Below are positions 18,610 through 26,498 of a DNA stretch of 64,000 nucleotides, one piece after another; the first letter of the stretch is position 1; each line of letters begins with the position of its first letter. The stretch is taken from positions 434,001 to 498,000 of the forward strand of contig JADJUJ010000003.1 in NCBI GenBank assembly GCA_016710765.1, given 5' to 3'. The notes below the pieces were generated by a model that saw only the letters and a list, made by a program, of their open reading frames with translations, was not told where the DNA came from and searched no databases. This DNA comes from Lewinellaceae bacterium (lineage in GTDB: Bacteria > Bacteroidota > Bacteroidia > Chitinophagales > Saprospiraceae). Position numbers and translations under genes: made by a program.

Positions 18610-19569
18610 TTATTTTTTTTGATATTTAGCAACTCGGTCAATTCCTTTTCTGGTTAGTAACCCCTCATCAACGCCTTTTCTTAAGTCCCTTGTTGCTGTT
18701 GCTGTCGAGATTTTAGGAAACATCTTTAGATAGTCTTTCCTGGTGAATTCGCCTATATCAATTTGCTCCAGAAAATAACTCAGTCGCTCAGTATCTGTGA
18801 AGTTCTCCCTTTGAATGTCTACCAATTCAGCTAAACTCAACTTTATTTTACCCAATAAGTATTCAACAAATTTTGTGGATAGTCCTTCCTTGTCGCACTG
18901 GCGCAACACATTATAATATTCTTCCTGACTCTTTTTTATCTCTTGTTCAATTGGCAAATACTCAAAGACGGGATTTACATTCATTAATATCACCGTCTGC
19001 CACAATCGCCCCATCCTTCCATTACCATCCATAAAAGGATGAATAAACTCCATTTCATAGTGGAACACGCAACTCTTGATGATCAGATTATCCTCCCCTT
19101 CTTTGAGATAGCTGAACAAGTTTGTCATCAAATTATCGACATTCCATCCCGGGGGGGCCAAATGCGCTATCCTGTCTCCTTGTATCACTCCGACCGAACC
19201 AGTCCTGAACTGGCCGGGCATATCCACCAGACCTGACATTAACAGCCTATGCGCCTCCAAATAAGATTCCTTCGAAAAAGCATCAAAGTTTGAAAGGTTA
19301 TCGTATGCCTGAATTGCATTCTCCACCTCTTTGATATCCTTGGACGGGCCGATTACACGTTTATTTTCAATGATTGCCGTAATCTGATCTTCGCTCAAAG
19401 TATTTCCTTCTATCGCCAATGACGCACGGATGGTTTTTACCTTATTTTTTTTCCTGAGTTCAGTTTGCGGCTTCCTAAGATGTGTGGCATCTACAATGCC
19501 TAACAATCTACCAATCTCGGTTGACAAATTGATTATTTGGGGAGTTCCTTCGTAGTATTTATGAATCAT
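18610..19569 (-). CDS. Cassette gene: Fic-domain protein (probable AMP-transferase)
   Basis: The Fic core motif HPFMDGNGRMGR is at residues 177-188, complete with the catalytic His and the phosphate-binding loop, so it should transfer AMP or another nucleotide to a protein target. An N-terminal SLAIEGN (50-56) matches the (S/T)xxxE(G/N) inhibitory helix motif, i.e. a self-inhibited class II Fic. A winged-helix-like C-terminus (FTRKDYLKMFP...ATATRDLRKGVDEGLL) is typical of the larger Fic regulators. The ATG at 19569 is preferred; 19590 and 19620 are alternatives. Gene-cassette location next to an attC suggests a mobile toxin or stress function, which is inference. Confidence 0.88.
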   Translation of the reverse strand: MIHKYYEGTPQIINLSTEIGRLLGIVDATHLRKPQTELRKKNKVKTIRASLAIEGNTLSEDQITAIIENKRVIGPSKDIKEVENAIQAYDNLSNFDAFSKESYLEAHRLLMSGLVDMPGQFRTGSVGVIQGDRIAHLAPPGWNVDNLMTNLFSYLKEGEDNLIIKSCVFHYEMEFIHPFMDGNGRMGRLWQTVILMNVNPVFEYLPIEQEIKKSQEEYYNVLRQCDKEGLSTKFVEYLLGKIKLSLAELVDIQRENFTDTERLSYFLEQIDIGEFTRKDYLKMFPKISTATATRDLRKGVDEGLLTRKGIDRVAKYQKK

Positions 19570-19629
19570 GATGCCATCGTTTGATCGCATCAAAGATACT
19601 AAACTGGCAAATAGCAACAAATATCAAGT

Positions 19630-19637
19630 CAAATTTA
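19630..19637 (-). promoter_or_regulatory. Bacteroidota -7 box upstream of the Fic gene
   Basis: TAAATTTG on the minus strand matches the TAnnTTTG consensus and lies about 60 bases before the Fic start, just inside the cassette from attC c. No convincing -33 element. Confidence 0.45.
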
Positions 19638-19664
19638 GATCATTTATCTTTTTGACCTGATTGA

Positions 19665-19755
19665 TCCCAACGACGTTTGGCTTGCTGCCGTGCCGCCGTG
19701 CGTTGGGTTTGCAGGCTTGCTGTTCGGCGGCATGGACAGCAAGCCGGGGTTAGCG
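19665..19755 (-). other. attC site c (91 bp)
   Basis: On the minus strand, CGCTAAC (19755-19749) opens the site and GTTGGGA (19671-19665) closes it, close to RYYYAAC/GTTRRRY. Inner arms GGCTTGCTGTCC and GGCAGCAAGCC pair, with GCCGCC/GGCGGC inside and a long loop, the imperfect hairpin of an attC. It follows the WG-repeat cassette. Confidence 0.8.
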
Positions 19756-19810
19756 GCGTTGAAAAATTTCATTAATTTAGCATATTGTTTACACCTATAA
19801 CAACACCAGG

Positions 19811-21060
19811 CTATTGGGTAGTAATCAGTTGGCCATCGGAAAGCAACACATGTTTCATCTTTTGTAATTCCCTATCAAAGAGATAACACACTATGTGCTG
19901 TTTCCCATATTTTTTTTCTAAATCTGTAACTGCTTCGATTGCTGCCGGATTCTTTCCTGGTTGTTGAAAAATGGCATAATCTTTCCAGCCGATGCAGAAT
20001 ATCACCCTTAGGCGACAAAATATAATAAAAGAAATTATCTGGAGCTACCCCGGGGATTGACTCTCCGTAGAAGAAATCCTCTCCAGTTGGGCTAGGAATA
20101 AAATGTTTGGGAATTAAGTCTGGAAATTCTGCAATTAAATGCCCATTGAAATGAATCAACTGCCATTTTTTTTGCTTGGAATAACATCTGTAATGATAAT
20201 ATCCAGGCTCTATAAAGGGCTTTAGGTTGGGCTGGCAATAAACGAATGTTAAGGTTGTTTGATTAAATGGGATTATTAACTGGTGATGGATGTCGACAAT
20301 TCCCGACAGGCTGTCTGGCCTGGTTACAATAAATTGGATCTGGGAAGTAGTTGATCCAATAGGTTTTACGGAAAAGGGCGTGATGTATAGGTACAGAGGA
20401 GCAATGATCATTTTTCCTTGAAAATAAATTCCGGTAAGGCCGTCTTTTTTTACCCGAAACAAATAATCTTCTCCGGCGAAGTCGTAGTATTGAACTAATT
20501 CCTCAATTTTTTCAGACTCCGGGATTAACGACCTGAAATGGCAATCAAATATAACGGTTTTGCCGTTTTTTACCAGGTTCAGCACCTTTTCATTCAAGAA
20601 ATTTTTTCTGAAAAAATTGGAGTGAACATAGATCGTGTCGTACTCAAATGGAACGACCAGGCGATTATACGCATCAATAATTCCAAATTGGCCATTCTTT
20701 TTACTCTTGGCAATATATCGGGATAGCGTTTTTTCTATGAGTAAGTCGTTGACATCATTATTAGAATGATACTTCTTGTCGTCAAACTTGGCAGGTCGTT
20801 CCGGAAAAAACGGGGTAAGTGATGCATAGACTAAGGGAATAGAAATTTCACCATTGACGTTGATGGTACCAGCAAGCCCGCCTTTGTGCACAATATAACA
20901 GTGTTCGAATATCTCTTCCCACACCAGATCCAGTTCAGCGGGAATCATTACTTTTTTTGATCAAAGGTTCGGAAACCGAATTTCCCATTTCAGAAAATTT
21001 TTCAACATTTGCCAAGGGGTCAGAAAAAGGTGAAACGTCACCGCCAAATTCCTGAATCAT
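19811..21060 (-). CDS. Cassette gene: WG-repeat protein (frameshifted)
   Basis: The central 357 residues (20948 to 19875) contain WG-type repeat units of the form GxxGIIDxxxxxVIPFxY (KKNGQFGIIDAYNRLVVPFEY, SLSGIVDIHHQLIIPF). The natural start is probably the ATG at 21060, which overlaps the stop of the upstream gene as TGATG (translational coupling); a shift in the A7 run near 20955 then joins the frames. A third segment (20005 to 19811) gives the true C-terminus, GWKDYAIFQQPGKNPAAIEA. WG-repeat proteins have unclear, possibly binding, roles. Both frame changes occur near A-runs. Confidence 0.65.
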
Positions 21061-21317
21061 CAATCTAAAGTTTCTTTAATGTCTTCATCAAAAGTACGGA
21101 CAGGACGCGCAACCGATGCTTCTGCATTGAGCCTTTTAAAGGGATCGGCAAAACCTTGACGGCCTTGTTGCCCCTGACTACTTTTTTGTGGGGCTTGTTG
21201 TGCTTTCGCTTTTGCTTTTGTTCGCGCTTCCGCTTTTGCATCCGATTCCGCTTTTCTACGTGCTGCCTCCTGCTGATACCGTTGGGCTTCTTCTTTTTCG
21301 TTGCTTTGGGCATTCAA
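21060..21317 (-). CDS. Cassette gene: small exported Lys/Ala/Gln-rich protein (5' part disrupted)
   Basis: The readable part is highly charged (EEAQRYQQEAARRKAESDAK), probably a helix or coiled coil, ending TFDEDIKETLD. Upstream of 21317 the frame is preceded by SYLISFDLNAQ, the end of a signal-like hydrophobic stretch, interrupted at an 11-base T-tract (21341-21351 region). Further upstream, RILYLLAIFVSAQTETPLAV occurs in a shifted frame to about 21438, so the real gene is probably about 125 codons. The stop overlaps the start of the WG-repeat gene. No family is recognised. Confidence 0.5.
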   Translation of the reverse strand: MNAQSNEKEEAQRYQQEAARRKAESDAKAEARTKAKAKAQQAPQKSSQGQQGRQGFADPFKRLNAEASVARPVRTFDEDIKETLD

Positions 21318-21527
21318 ATCAAAAGAAATAAGATAGCTGAAAAAAAAAAATGATTATTGGAATAACACTTATACCCTTAACAGCAAGGGGGGTTTCCGTT
21401 TGGGCTGAAACAAAAATTGCTAATAGATAGAGTATTCTTTATATTAGTTATATCTTGTAAAAAACATAACTTCAAAAGGAAAGAAAAGAACGCGGTAAAT
21501 ATCTTATTCATATTTCTTATTATTTTA

Positions 21528-21593
21528 CGCTAACGTTATGCTTGCTGTCGGTGGCGACGATTAGGAGCCATTGACAGCAAGCGATTGTTAGGT
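21528..21593 (-). other. attC site d1 (66 bp)
   Basis: Minus strand: ACCTAAC (21593-21587) matches RYYYAAC, followed by AATCGCTTGCTGTC; the other side is GACAGCAAGCATAACGTTAGCG (21534-21528 box). The arms GCTTGCTGTC/GACAGCAAGC pair perfectly. The upstream lipoprotein gene reads into this site and stops within it at 21536, as cassette genes often do. Confidence 0.85.
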
Positions 21594-22186
21594 GTTGTTT
21601 TCCGAAGTTTAAGGAACCAGTTAAATTGCTTTGCCTTATTTAACGGAATGTCAACTCTCTTCTTATCCCAAAATGTTGGATAACTAGAAGTTGAAGTACT
21701 AGTTTTCTCTATCATTAATTTTCCGGACCTATTGGAAACGACAAATCTAATTTCATAGGGTTGACAGTTGGGACGCATTTCTAACCAAATTAAACCAGAC
21801 ACTTCAAAGTCATTTTGAGAGCCGATTATCAAATTTTGATTATATGTAGTGTTCTCTCGCACAAATTTTCCTTGTTTATCTGATAATTTGTCGTATTCCT
21901 CCCTAGCCAAAGGATATTCAATCAATTCACTGTTCAACAAAAGGCTATCTGTATCCTCAATTGAGAAAATCAGGCGTTGATGAAAACCTTCCGAATGAGG
22001 TGAAACGAAGTAATATCCAGAGTCTATGGTAAACTCAAATGTTAAAGAGGCTTCCCCATTTTTTTCCTGGTCAATGTCAAAAGTGATTTCAAAATGTCTA
22101 CCCTCATCTGAATCTTGGTATTGAGATGAATAGCAAGCTGTAAGGCTAAGCAATGTAAGAACTGCTATTATTGATTTTTTCATCAT
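21536..22186 (-). CDS. Cassette gene: lipoprotein of unknown function (intact copy)
   Basis: The start is the MMKKSIIAVLTLLSLTAC methionine pair at 22186/22183, giving a lipoprotein signal peptide with LTAC. The ORF also extends to a TTG at 22207, which is less likely. The mature protein is beta-rich (FEITFDIDQEKNGEASLTFE, then IWLEMRPNCQPYEIRFVVSN). The last 20 or so codons are encoded by the attC. No family is recognised. A near-identical but disrupted copy lies immediately to the right (22246-22888). Confidence 0.75.
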   Translation of the reverse strand: MMKKSIIAVLTLLSLTACYSSQYQDSDEGRHFEITFDIDQEKNGEASLTFEFTIDSGYYFVSPHSEGFHQRLIFSIEDTDSLLLNSELIEYPLAREEYDKLSDKQGKFVRENTTYNQNLIIGSQNDFEVSGLIWLEMRPNCQPYEIRFVVSNRSGKLMIEKTSTSTSSYPTFWDKKRVDIPLNKAKQFNWFLKLRKTTPNNRLLSMAPNRRHRQQA

Positions 22187-22237
22187 TTGATAGTAATGAT
22201 TATTCAAAAGAAATAGTTTTTGTGTTACTGCAATTAC

Positions 22238-22303
22238 ACCTAACGTTATGCTTGCTGTCGGTGGCGACGATTAGGAGCCATTGACAGCAAGCGATTGTTA
22301 GGT
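22238..22303 (-). other. attC site d2 (66 bp)
   Basis: Identical core to d1 with perfect boxes on both sides: minus strand ACCTAAC (22303-22297) and GTTAGGT (22244-22238). This is the best consensus site in the array. Confidence 0.88.
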
Positions 22304-22888
22304 GTTGTTTTCCGAAGTTTAAGGAACCAGTTAAATTGCTTTGCCTTATTTAACGGATGTCAACTCTCTTCTTATCCCAAAATGTTGGATAACGAGTTGG
22401 AAGTACTAGTTTTCTCTATCATTAATTTTCGGACCTATTGGAAACGACAAATCTAATTTCATAGGGTTGACAGTTGGGACGCATTTCTAACCAAATTAAA
22501 CCAGACACTTCAAAGTCATTTTGAGAACCGATTATCAAATTTTGATTATATGTAGTGTTCTCTCGCACAAATTTTCCTTGTTTATCTGATAATTTGTCGT
22601 ATTCCTCCTAGCAAAGGATATTCAATCAATTCACTGTTCAACAAAAGGCTATCTGTATCCTCAATTGAGAAAATCAGGCGTTGATGAAAACCTTCCGAAT
22701 GAGGTGAACGAAGTAATATCCAGAGTCTATGGTAAACTCAAATGTTAAAGAGGCTTCCCATTTTTTCCTGGTCAATGTCAAAAGTGATTTCAAAATGTCT
22801 ACCCTCATCTGAATCTTGGTATTAGGAGATGAATAGCGTGCAGAAGGCTAAGCAATGTAAGAACTGCTATTATTGATTTTTTCATCAT
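22246..22888 (-). pseudogene. Cassette gene: disrupted second copy of the lipoprotein
   Basis: Aligns end to end with the 21536-22186 gene, starting at the MMKK position (22888/22885), but at least six one-base gaps destroy the frame. Either a decayed duplicate cassette or a poorly polished assembly repeat (see findings). Confidence 0.8.
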
Positions 22889-22939
22889 TTGATAGTAATG
22901 ATTATTCAAAAGAAATAGTTTTTGTGTTACTGCAATTAC

Positions 22940-23028
22940 ACCTAACGCTGGCACTCACGCATACCGCCGCCTGCGTTGGCTTTGAGCGTTGGGCTTGGCG
23001 GCGGTTGGCGTTGAGTGCATTGTTAGCG
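22940..23028 (-). other. attC site e (89 bp)
   Basis: Minus strand: CGCTAACAATGCACTCAACGC opens at 23028 and GTGAGTGCCAGCGTTAGGT closes at 22940, with the GTTAGGT box perfect. The inner arms pair via GCCGCC/GGCGGC. Gene stop at 23055 lies 27 bases before it. Confidence 0.88.
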
Positions 23029-23054
23029 GTTTTATTGTGCTTTATTCAAGTCTA

Positions 23055-23591
23055 TCATGCTTTTGACATAAACATATACCAGTTCCATTCCCAAGTTGCG
23101 CCATTATCTTCTGAAAATGCTTGACTCCAAATTGGGTTCTCGTCATCCCTTACATCCCACCGAAATACAACTAAAATAGGTTTGCCCTCAAATACATCTT
23201 TGGTAAAAAAGTGCGCAATTTTATTGTCAAACGAACCTTTTACAGGTGGGTCTAATTCTACCCTGTTAGTGTCTGCCCAATAAATACTCCATAATTTTGT
23301 TTTTGGGTTGAATAATCTCAACGACATTCCTTCAAACGGCTGACCGTCAAAAGTGGCAAGGAAATTATCAATATTTCCGTTGCCATTTAGTATTCGATAC
23401 ATTTCTTGTGTCGAGTAAAATTCAATCCACTCTGTACATCCATTCAATCTTGTTTTCAATTTTTTGTTACGCAAATTCCATTTACCTTCAAAAAAGTCAA
23501 AATCTCTTTTGGCAGATGTTGTTGCTGCTACGATAATTAAGTCACCGTTTGCGTCAAAGTCCAATTTTGGAATTTCTATTTCGTTTCCCAT
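23055..23591 (-). CDS. Cassette gene: hypothetical protein (DUF1579-like)
   Basis: 178 residues, no signal peptide. The segment RDFDFFEGKWNLRNKKL, with later WSIYWADTNR and FRWDVRDDENPIWSQAFSED, resembles the calycin-like DUF1579 group, which binds an unknown ligand. The last aromatic-rich stretch, GATWEWNWYMFMSKA, is unusual. It is intact and flanked by attC e and f. Family call tentative. Confidence 0.65.
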   Translation of the reverse strand: MGNEIEIPKLDFDANGDLIIVAATTSAKRDFDFFEGKWNLRNKKLKTRLNGCTEWIEFYSTQEMYRILNGNGNIDNFLATFDGQPFEGMSLRLFNPKTKLWSIYWADTNRVELDPPVKGSFDNKIAHFFTKDVFEGKPILVVFRWDVRDDENPIWSQAFSEDNGATWEWNWYMFMSKA

Positions 23592-23620
23592 TTATTTTTT
23601 ATTTTTTTCCTTTTAATTAC

Positions 23621-23682
23621 TGCTAAAACGGCTGATTGACGCATTGCATGTTTTGAATTGTCGACAATGTCCGTCTTAGCGA
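23621..23682 (-). other. attC-like site f (62 bp, divergent boxes)
   Basis: Minus strand: TCGCTAAGACGGACATTG pairs with CAATGCG...CCGTTTTAGCA. The arms are clear, but both R boxes have changed (CTAAG for CTAAC, TTTAGC for GTTAGC). It occupies the right place, 15 bases after the stop of one cassette gene and 30 before the next start. Confidence 0.6.
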
Positions 23683-23696
23683 TGTTTATTCAAATT

Positions 23697-24329
23697 TCAT
23701 CCCTTGATAGATTGAAAGTCTTCTTCAGAAGTATAATATTCAAGTCCCAAAATCCAAATAATTTGAAGTATATGTATTCCCTTCTGTACTATGGGTAAAT
23801 AGTCTAATCCTGTTCTTGTAAAATACATATAAGCAGCCCCATAGAAAATTATTAACGATGAAACGGAAAATATTTTCAATACTTTATGACTTGATTTCAC
23901 AAACAAAACAGTAATGTAGAAGAACATTACTAATGTAGAAATACTACTTATTGTTACCATTAAATCGTGTTGAGAAGGTATGGTAATCAATGCCGATAGC
24001 AAAATTAAAAGCAAACCAAGATATTTTATCACGACGTTATATTGCTTTATTTTAACTTTTTTAGAAAAGCGGAAGAATGCGATGCCCATAGTAATCCCCA
24101 TTATTACGGCACTTGCTACGCCAAAAGGTCTTGCTTTGTTTTCTGTGCCATTTACCGCTTTATAGTCCAAAAGATGACTGATATAGTTCTCCGACCAACT
24201 GTATCCTACTGAATTTATGTCGTTGGGTTTCCCGCCAGGATACATTGAGCCAGCGATTATTAAAAAAAGAACAGAAAGGATTAGACCAATCGGGACGATA
24301 TGTTTATTTAATTTTTTCATTTTTTTCAT
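23697..24329 (-). CDS. Cassette gene: six-TM membrane protein (DUF998-like)
   Basis: 210 residues with about six hydrophobic segments (IVPIGLILSVLFLIIAGSMY, VASAVIMGITMGIAFF, YLGLLLILLSALITI, STLVMFFYITVLF, FSVSSLIIFYGAAYMYF, GIHILQIIWILGL). The layout and the YSWSENYISHLLDY stretch after the first helix resemble the DUF998 family of bacterial membrane proteins. Function unknown. It starts only 10 bases from attC g. AT-rich like the other cassettes. Confidence 0.7.
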   Translation of the reverse strand: MKKMKKLNKHIVPIGLILSVLFLIIAGSMYPGGKPNDINSVGYSWSENYISHLLDYKAVNGTENKARPFGVASAVIMGITMGIAFFRFSKKVKIKQYNVVIKYLGLLLILLSALITIPSQHDLMVTISSISTLVMFFYITVLFVKSSHKVLKIFSVSSLIIFYGAAYMYFTRTGLDYLPIVQKGIHILQIIWILGLEYYTSEEDFQSIKG

Positions 24330-24339
24330 TTTTGATTAC

Positions 24340-24405
24340 CGCTAACGGATAATATAGCCGCCGTACGGAGCTTCGCGTAGTATGGACGGTTATATCGTGT
24401 TATGC
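24340..24405 (-). other. attC site g (66 bp)
   Basis: Minus strand: GCATAAC (24405-24399) to GTTAGCG (24346-24340), with arms GATATAACCGTCC and GGCGGCTATATTATC pairing imperfectly around CTACGCGAAGCTCCGTA. The upstream gene stop at 24390 is inside the site. Confidence 0.8.
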
Positions 24406-24785
24406 TTAGTTCTTGAATCTATCTTAATAAAAAAATATTTTTCAAGTAGATATGAAATTAGTATTCCAATTAAAATTGCGACAATATCATAAACATCAAA
24501 ATTAGTACCGCTTCCTGAAGTTCTTCCAAAATCACCTGTGATTTCATATAAAAGACAAGCAAATCCTACAATAAATGGCATCTTTAATCGCTTTGTTTTT
24601 TCAAATATATTCGCTAAACTGGTGAGACCAATGACAGAATAAAAACTTGGAATACTTCCTAATATTATTTGGATAATTATTCCCCAATTATTCTGATATG
24701 CTATAAACCGAATTTTTGTTGCTACCAATAAATGGATTATTAGCACTCCAAAGACTATTATTACTCTAATATTTTTATTGTTCAT
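24390..24785 (-). CDS. Cassette gene 1: four-TM membrane protein (VanZ-like?)
   Basis: 131 residues with about four hydrophobic segments. The part LLYEITGDFGRTSGSGTNFD followed by VYDIVAILIGILISYLLEKY recalls VanZ/DUF2809-type small membrane proteins, but the match is weak. As the cassette nearest the integrase it would be the most strongly expressed if a cassette promoter lies in or near the integrase gene. Its stop codon is inside attC g. Confidence 0.65.
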   Translation of the reverse strand: MNNKNIRVIIVFGVLIIHLLVATKIRFIAYQNNWGIIIQIILGSIPSFYSVIGLTSLANIFEKTKRLKMPFIVGFACLLYEITGDFGRTSGSGTNFDVYDIVAILIGILISYLLEKYFFIKIDSRTKHNTI

Positions 24786-24810
24786 TTTACCGTTTTATTA
24801 TTTTAATTAA

Positions 24811-24835
24811 GCATAACTATTGTGTTATCACACCT
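24811..24835 (-). other. Candidate attI (primary insertion point)
   Basis: Minus strand reads GATAACACAATAGTTATGC; GTTATGC (24817-24811) resembles a core GTTRRRY box without the long palindrome of an attC. It lies between the integrase stop and the first cassette, the expected attI position. Tentative. Confidence 0.45.
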
Positions 24836-24867
24836 TTATTCCATAATAAGTGCGATTTTAATGTGTA

Positions 24868-24886
24868 TCCTTACCTTTGGTAAGGT
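24868..24886. terminator. Short hairpin after the integrase gene
   Basis: CCTTACC and GGTAAGG separated by TTT (about 24869-24885), 35 bases beyond the integrase stop. No T-run follows, so termination is uncertain. Confidence 0.4.
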
Positions 24887-24920
24887 TATTTCTGCTTTAG
24901 TTTTTCTCATTACAGGGGAC

Positions 24921-26288
24921 TCACAGGTCCAAATCATCCAAAGGACTCTTGATATTTTGCATCCCTTTCTTTGTAACATGCGTGTAAATTTCAGTCGTCT
25001 TACTGCTTTCATGTCCCAATAGTTCCTGAATATATCTCAAATCTACGCCCTTTTCTAATAAGTGGGTAGCAAAACTATGCCGCAAAGTATGTACAGTAGC
25101 GTAAGGGTTTACTTTGCTTTTCAGCTTTGCCATCGTAAAAATTTTCTGCACGCTGCTCGCCGAGTATTGACCACCAGTATCGCCTTCGAATAGCCAATCC
25201 AAAGGTTGATATAGCGAAATGTACTCTTGCAACATTTGCAGTACTTTATCCGAAAGTAAGGTATAACGGTCTTTTTTTCCTTTTCCTGCGTAAACAAAAA
25301 TCCGGCGTTGATCAATTTGAATATCGCGGATGCGAATGTTTAATAACTCGCCCAAACGAAGCCCTGCCGAATAGATGAGCATCAGGATGCAGCGGTGCTT
25401 TAAGTTTATACAAGCCTTCAAAAGCCTGGTCACTTCTTGTTCGCTCATCACATGTGGCAATTTCTCCGCCCTTTTAGGCCGGATCAAATGGCGCACTTTC
25501 TCTTCCTGATCCACTACTTCCGCATAAAACATCTTGATCGCACTCAAAATCTGGTTCTGGTGTGATTCGCTGATGTTACGTGCCTTAATCAAATGGAAAA
25601 TATAGGCATCAATCTGTTGCCTGGTAATCAGGCTGGGCTTTATGTCGTCGTAATATCGGATGAATTGCCGGAAGCAATTTTTGTAAGCCTTCACGGTCCG
25701 CCAACTGTAGCGTTTGAGCATAATCACCTGCTCCAAAGCGATTACCGCCGCTTCGTAACGGGCAATGGGGGGCTCGGCTTTTCGCTTTTCTGGAGATTGC
25801 AATGGTTCCGAAAGCCGGTCGGGCCTGCCCTGGTCAAAAGCAAAAGTCCATTCGATTTTTCCCGGAAAATATTTTTCCAGAAACCGGCGGGTAAGTTGGG
25901 TATAGGGAATTTTCCACACCTTTAATACCAGGTCCCATTGCCGGCCGTGTATGTTTTTGACGGTTTCCAGGTACTCCGGCACCATTTCTTCTGGTAAATA
26001 AAGCGAAAGCCAGTCGGGCTCTTTTTCAAGCCTGCTGATGCGCAATTTGTCGTTTAGAGCAGCAGGGTACGGGACATGCTCTACCATCAGATTTTCTGAG
26101 CCAAAAACTTCTTGAAGCGCCCGCCAAACCAGTTTGTCTTTTGGCGCCAACCAAATTTTTCGCTCAACCCGGTAATAGGCGCGTGGTATACGCGCCATGG
26201 CTGCTGCAAATTCAGGGGAAGGTACATCTGGTCTTATGGACATAAAAGTGGCATGCTCGTACCGAATGGGGGCAATACGAATTTTCAT
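24921..26288 (-). CDS. Integron-type tyrosine recombinase with duplicated N-terminal domain
   Basis: 455 residues from the ATG at 26288. The catalytic set is complete: R311 in YSAGLRLGEL, K in GKGKKDR, H400-x-x-R403 in HTLRHSFATHL, H426 in LGHESSKT, Y435 in IYTHV. A SAM-like core-binding domain spans about 178-265. The C-terminus KSPLDDLDL matches the SPLDxL ending of IntI proteins, not Xer. However, the IntI-specific insert before the HxxR motif is missing. Residues 32-63 and 111-143 are an internal repeat of the form I-x(4)-Y/W-x(4)-K-x-W-x-x-P-x(3)-L-x-x-R-x-L-x(3)-F, an extension not found in ordinary IntI. Adjacent attC array supports an integron role. Confidence 0.8.
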   Translation of the reverse strand: MKIRIAPIRYEHATFMSIRPDVPSPEFAAAMARIPRAYYRVERKIWLAPKDKLVWRALQEVFGSENLMVEHVPYPAALNDKLRISRLEKEPDWLSLYLPEEMVPEYLETVKNIHGRQWDLVLKVWKIPYTQLTRRFLEKYFPGKIEWTFAFDQGRPDRLSEPLQSPEKRKAEPPIARYEAAVIALEQVIMLKRYSWRTVKAYKNCFRQFIRYYDDIKPSLITRQQIDAYIFHLIKARNISESHQNQILSAIKMFYAEVVDQEEKVRHLIRPKRAEKLPHVMSEQEVTRLLKACINLKHRCILMLIYSAGLRLGELLNIRIRDIQIDQRRIFVYAGKGKKDRYTLLSDKVLQMLQEYISLYQPLDWLFEGDTGGQYSASSVQKIFTMAKLKSKVNPYATVHTLRHSFATHLLEKGVDLRYIQELLGHESSKTTEIYTHVTKKGMQNIKSPLDDLDL

Positions 26289-26459
26289 AAGGTGGTTTTT
26301 TGTGGTGTACAAATATTATATTTTTTCTGTAAAGCCGCAATACCCTGGTGTACTTTGTACCGCTGCCGGGTTGTTTTCCCGACTTCTTACATCAAATGCT
26401 AGCAATTTTCATTTTTTTCCTACTTTTGCGCCCGCTTCCGCTTCCGGTGGGGGTCCAAC

Positions 26460-26467
26460 TACCTTTG
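26460..26467 (+). promoter_or_regulatory. -7 box for the pyrophosphatase gene
   Basis: TACCTTTG fits TAnnTTTG and lies 31 bases before the ATG. A second fit, TACTTTTG, is at 26421-26428. Either could drive the gene. Confidence 0.5.
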
Positions 26468-26498
26468 TCATAAAAGTGAAATCTTACATCGAAACAAA

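Larger units (their letters stand above)
21531..22946. repeat. Tandem duplication of one cassette (about 710 bp unit)
   Basis: Unit 1 (21531-22240) and unit 2 (22241 to about 22943) start with the same attC and are identical over roughly the first 130 bases. They then differ mainly by single-base losses in runs in unit 2 (AA to A, CC to C, CCC to CC, AAA to AA, CCCC to CCC) plus a few substitutions. Confidence 0.9.

Noticed and set aside
22873..23124. Plus-strand frame across attC e
   Set aside because: It is the reverse strand of the site and of the cassette gene next to it; no supporting features.
24921..26288. Plain XerC/XerD chromosome-resolution recombinase
   Set aside because: It has a long extra N-terminal domain, an IntI-like C-terminus and lies beside attC-like sites, unlike housekeeping Xer.
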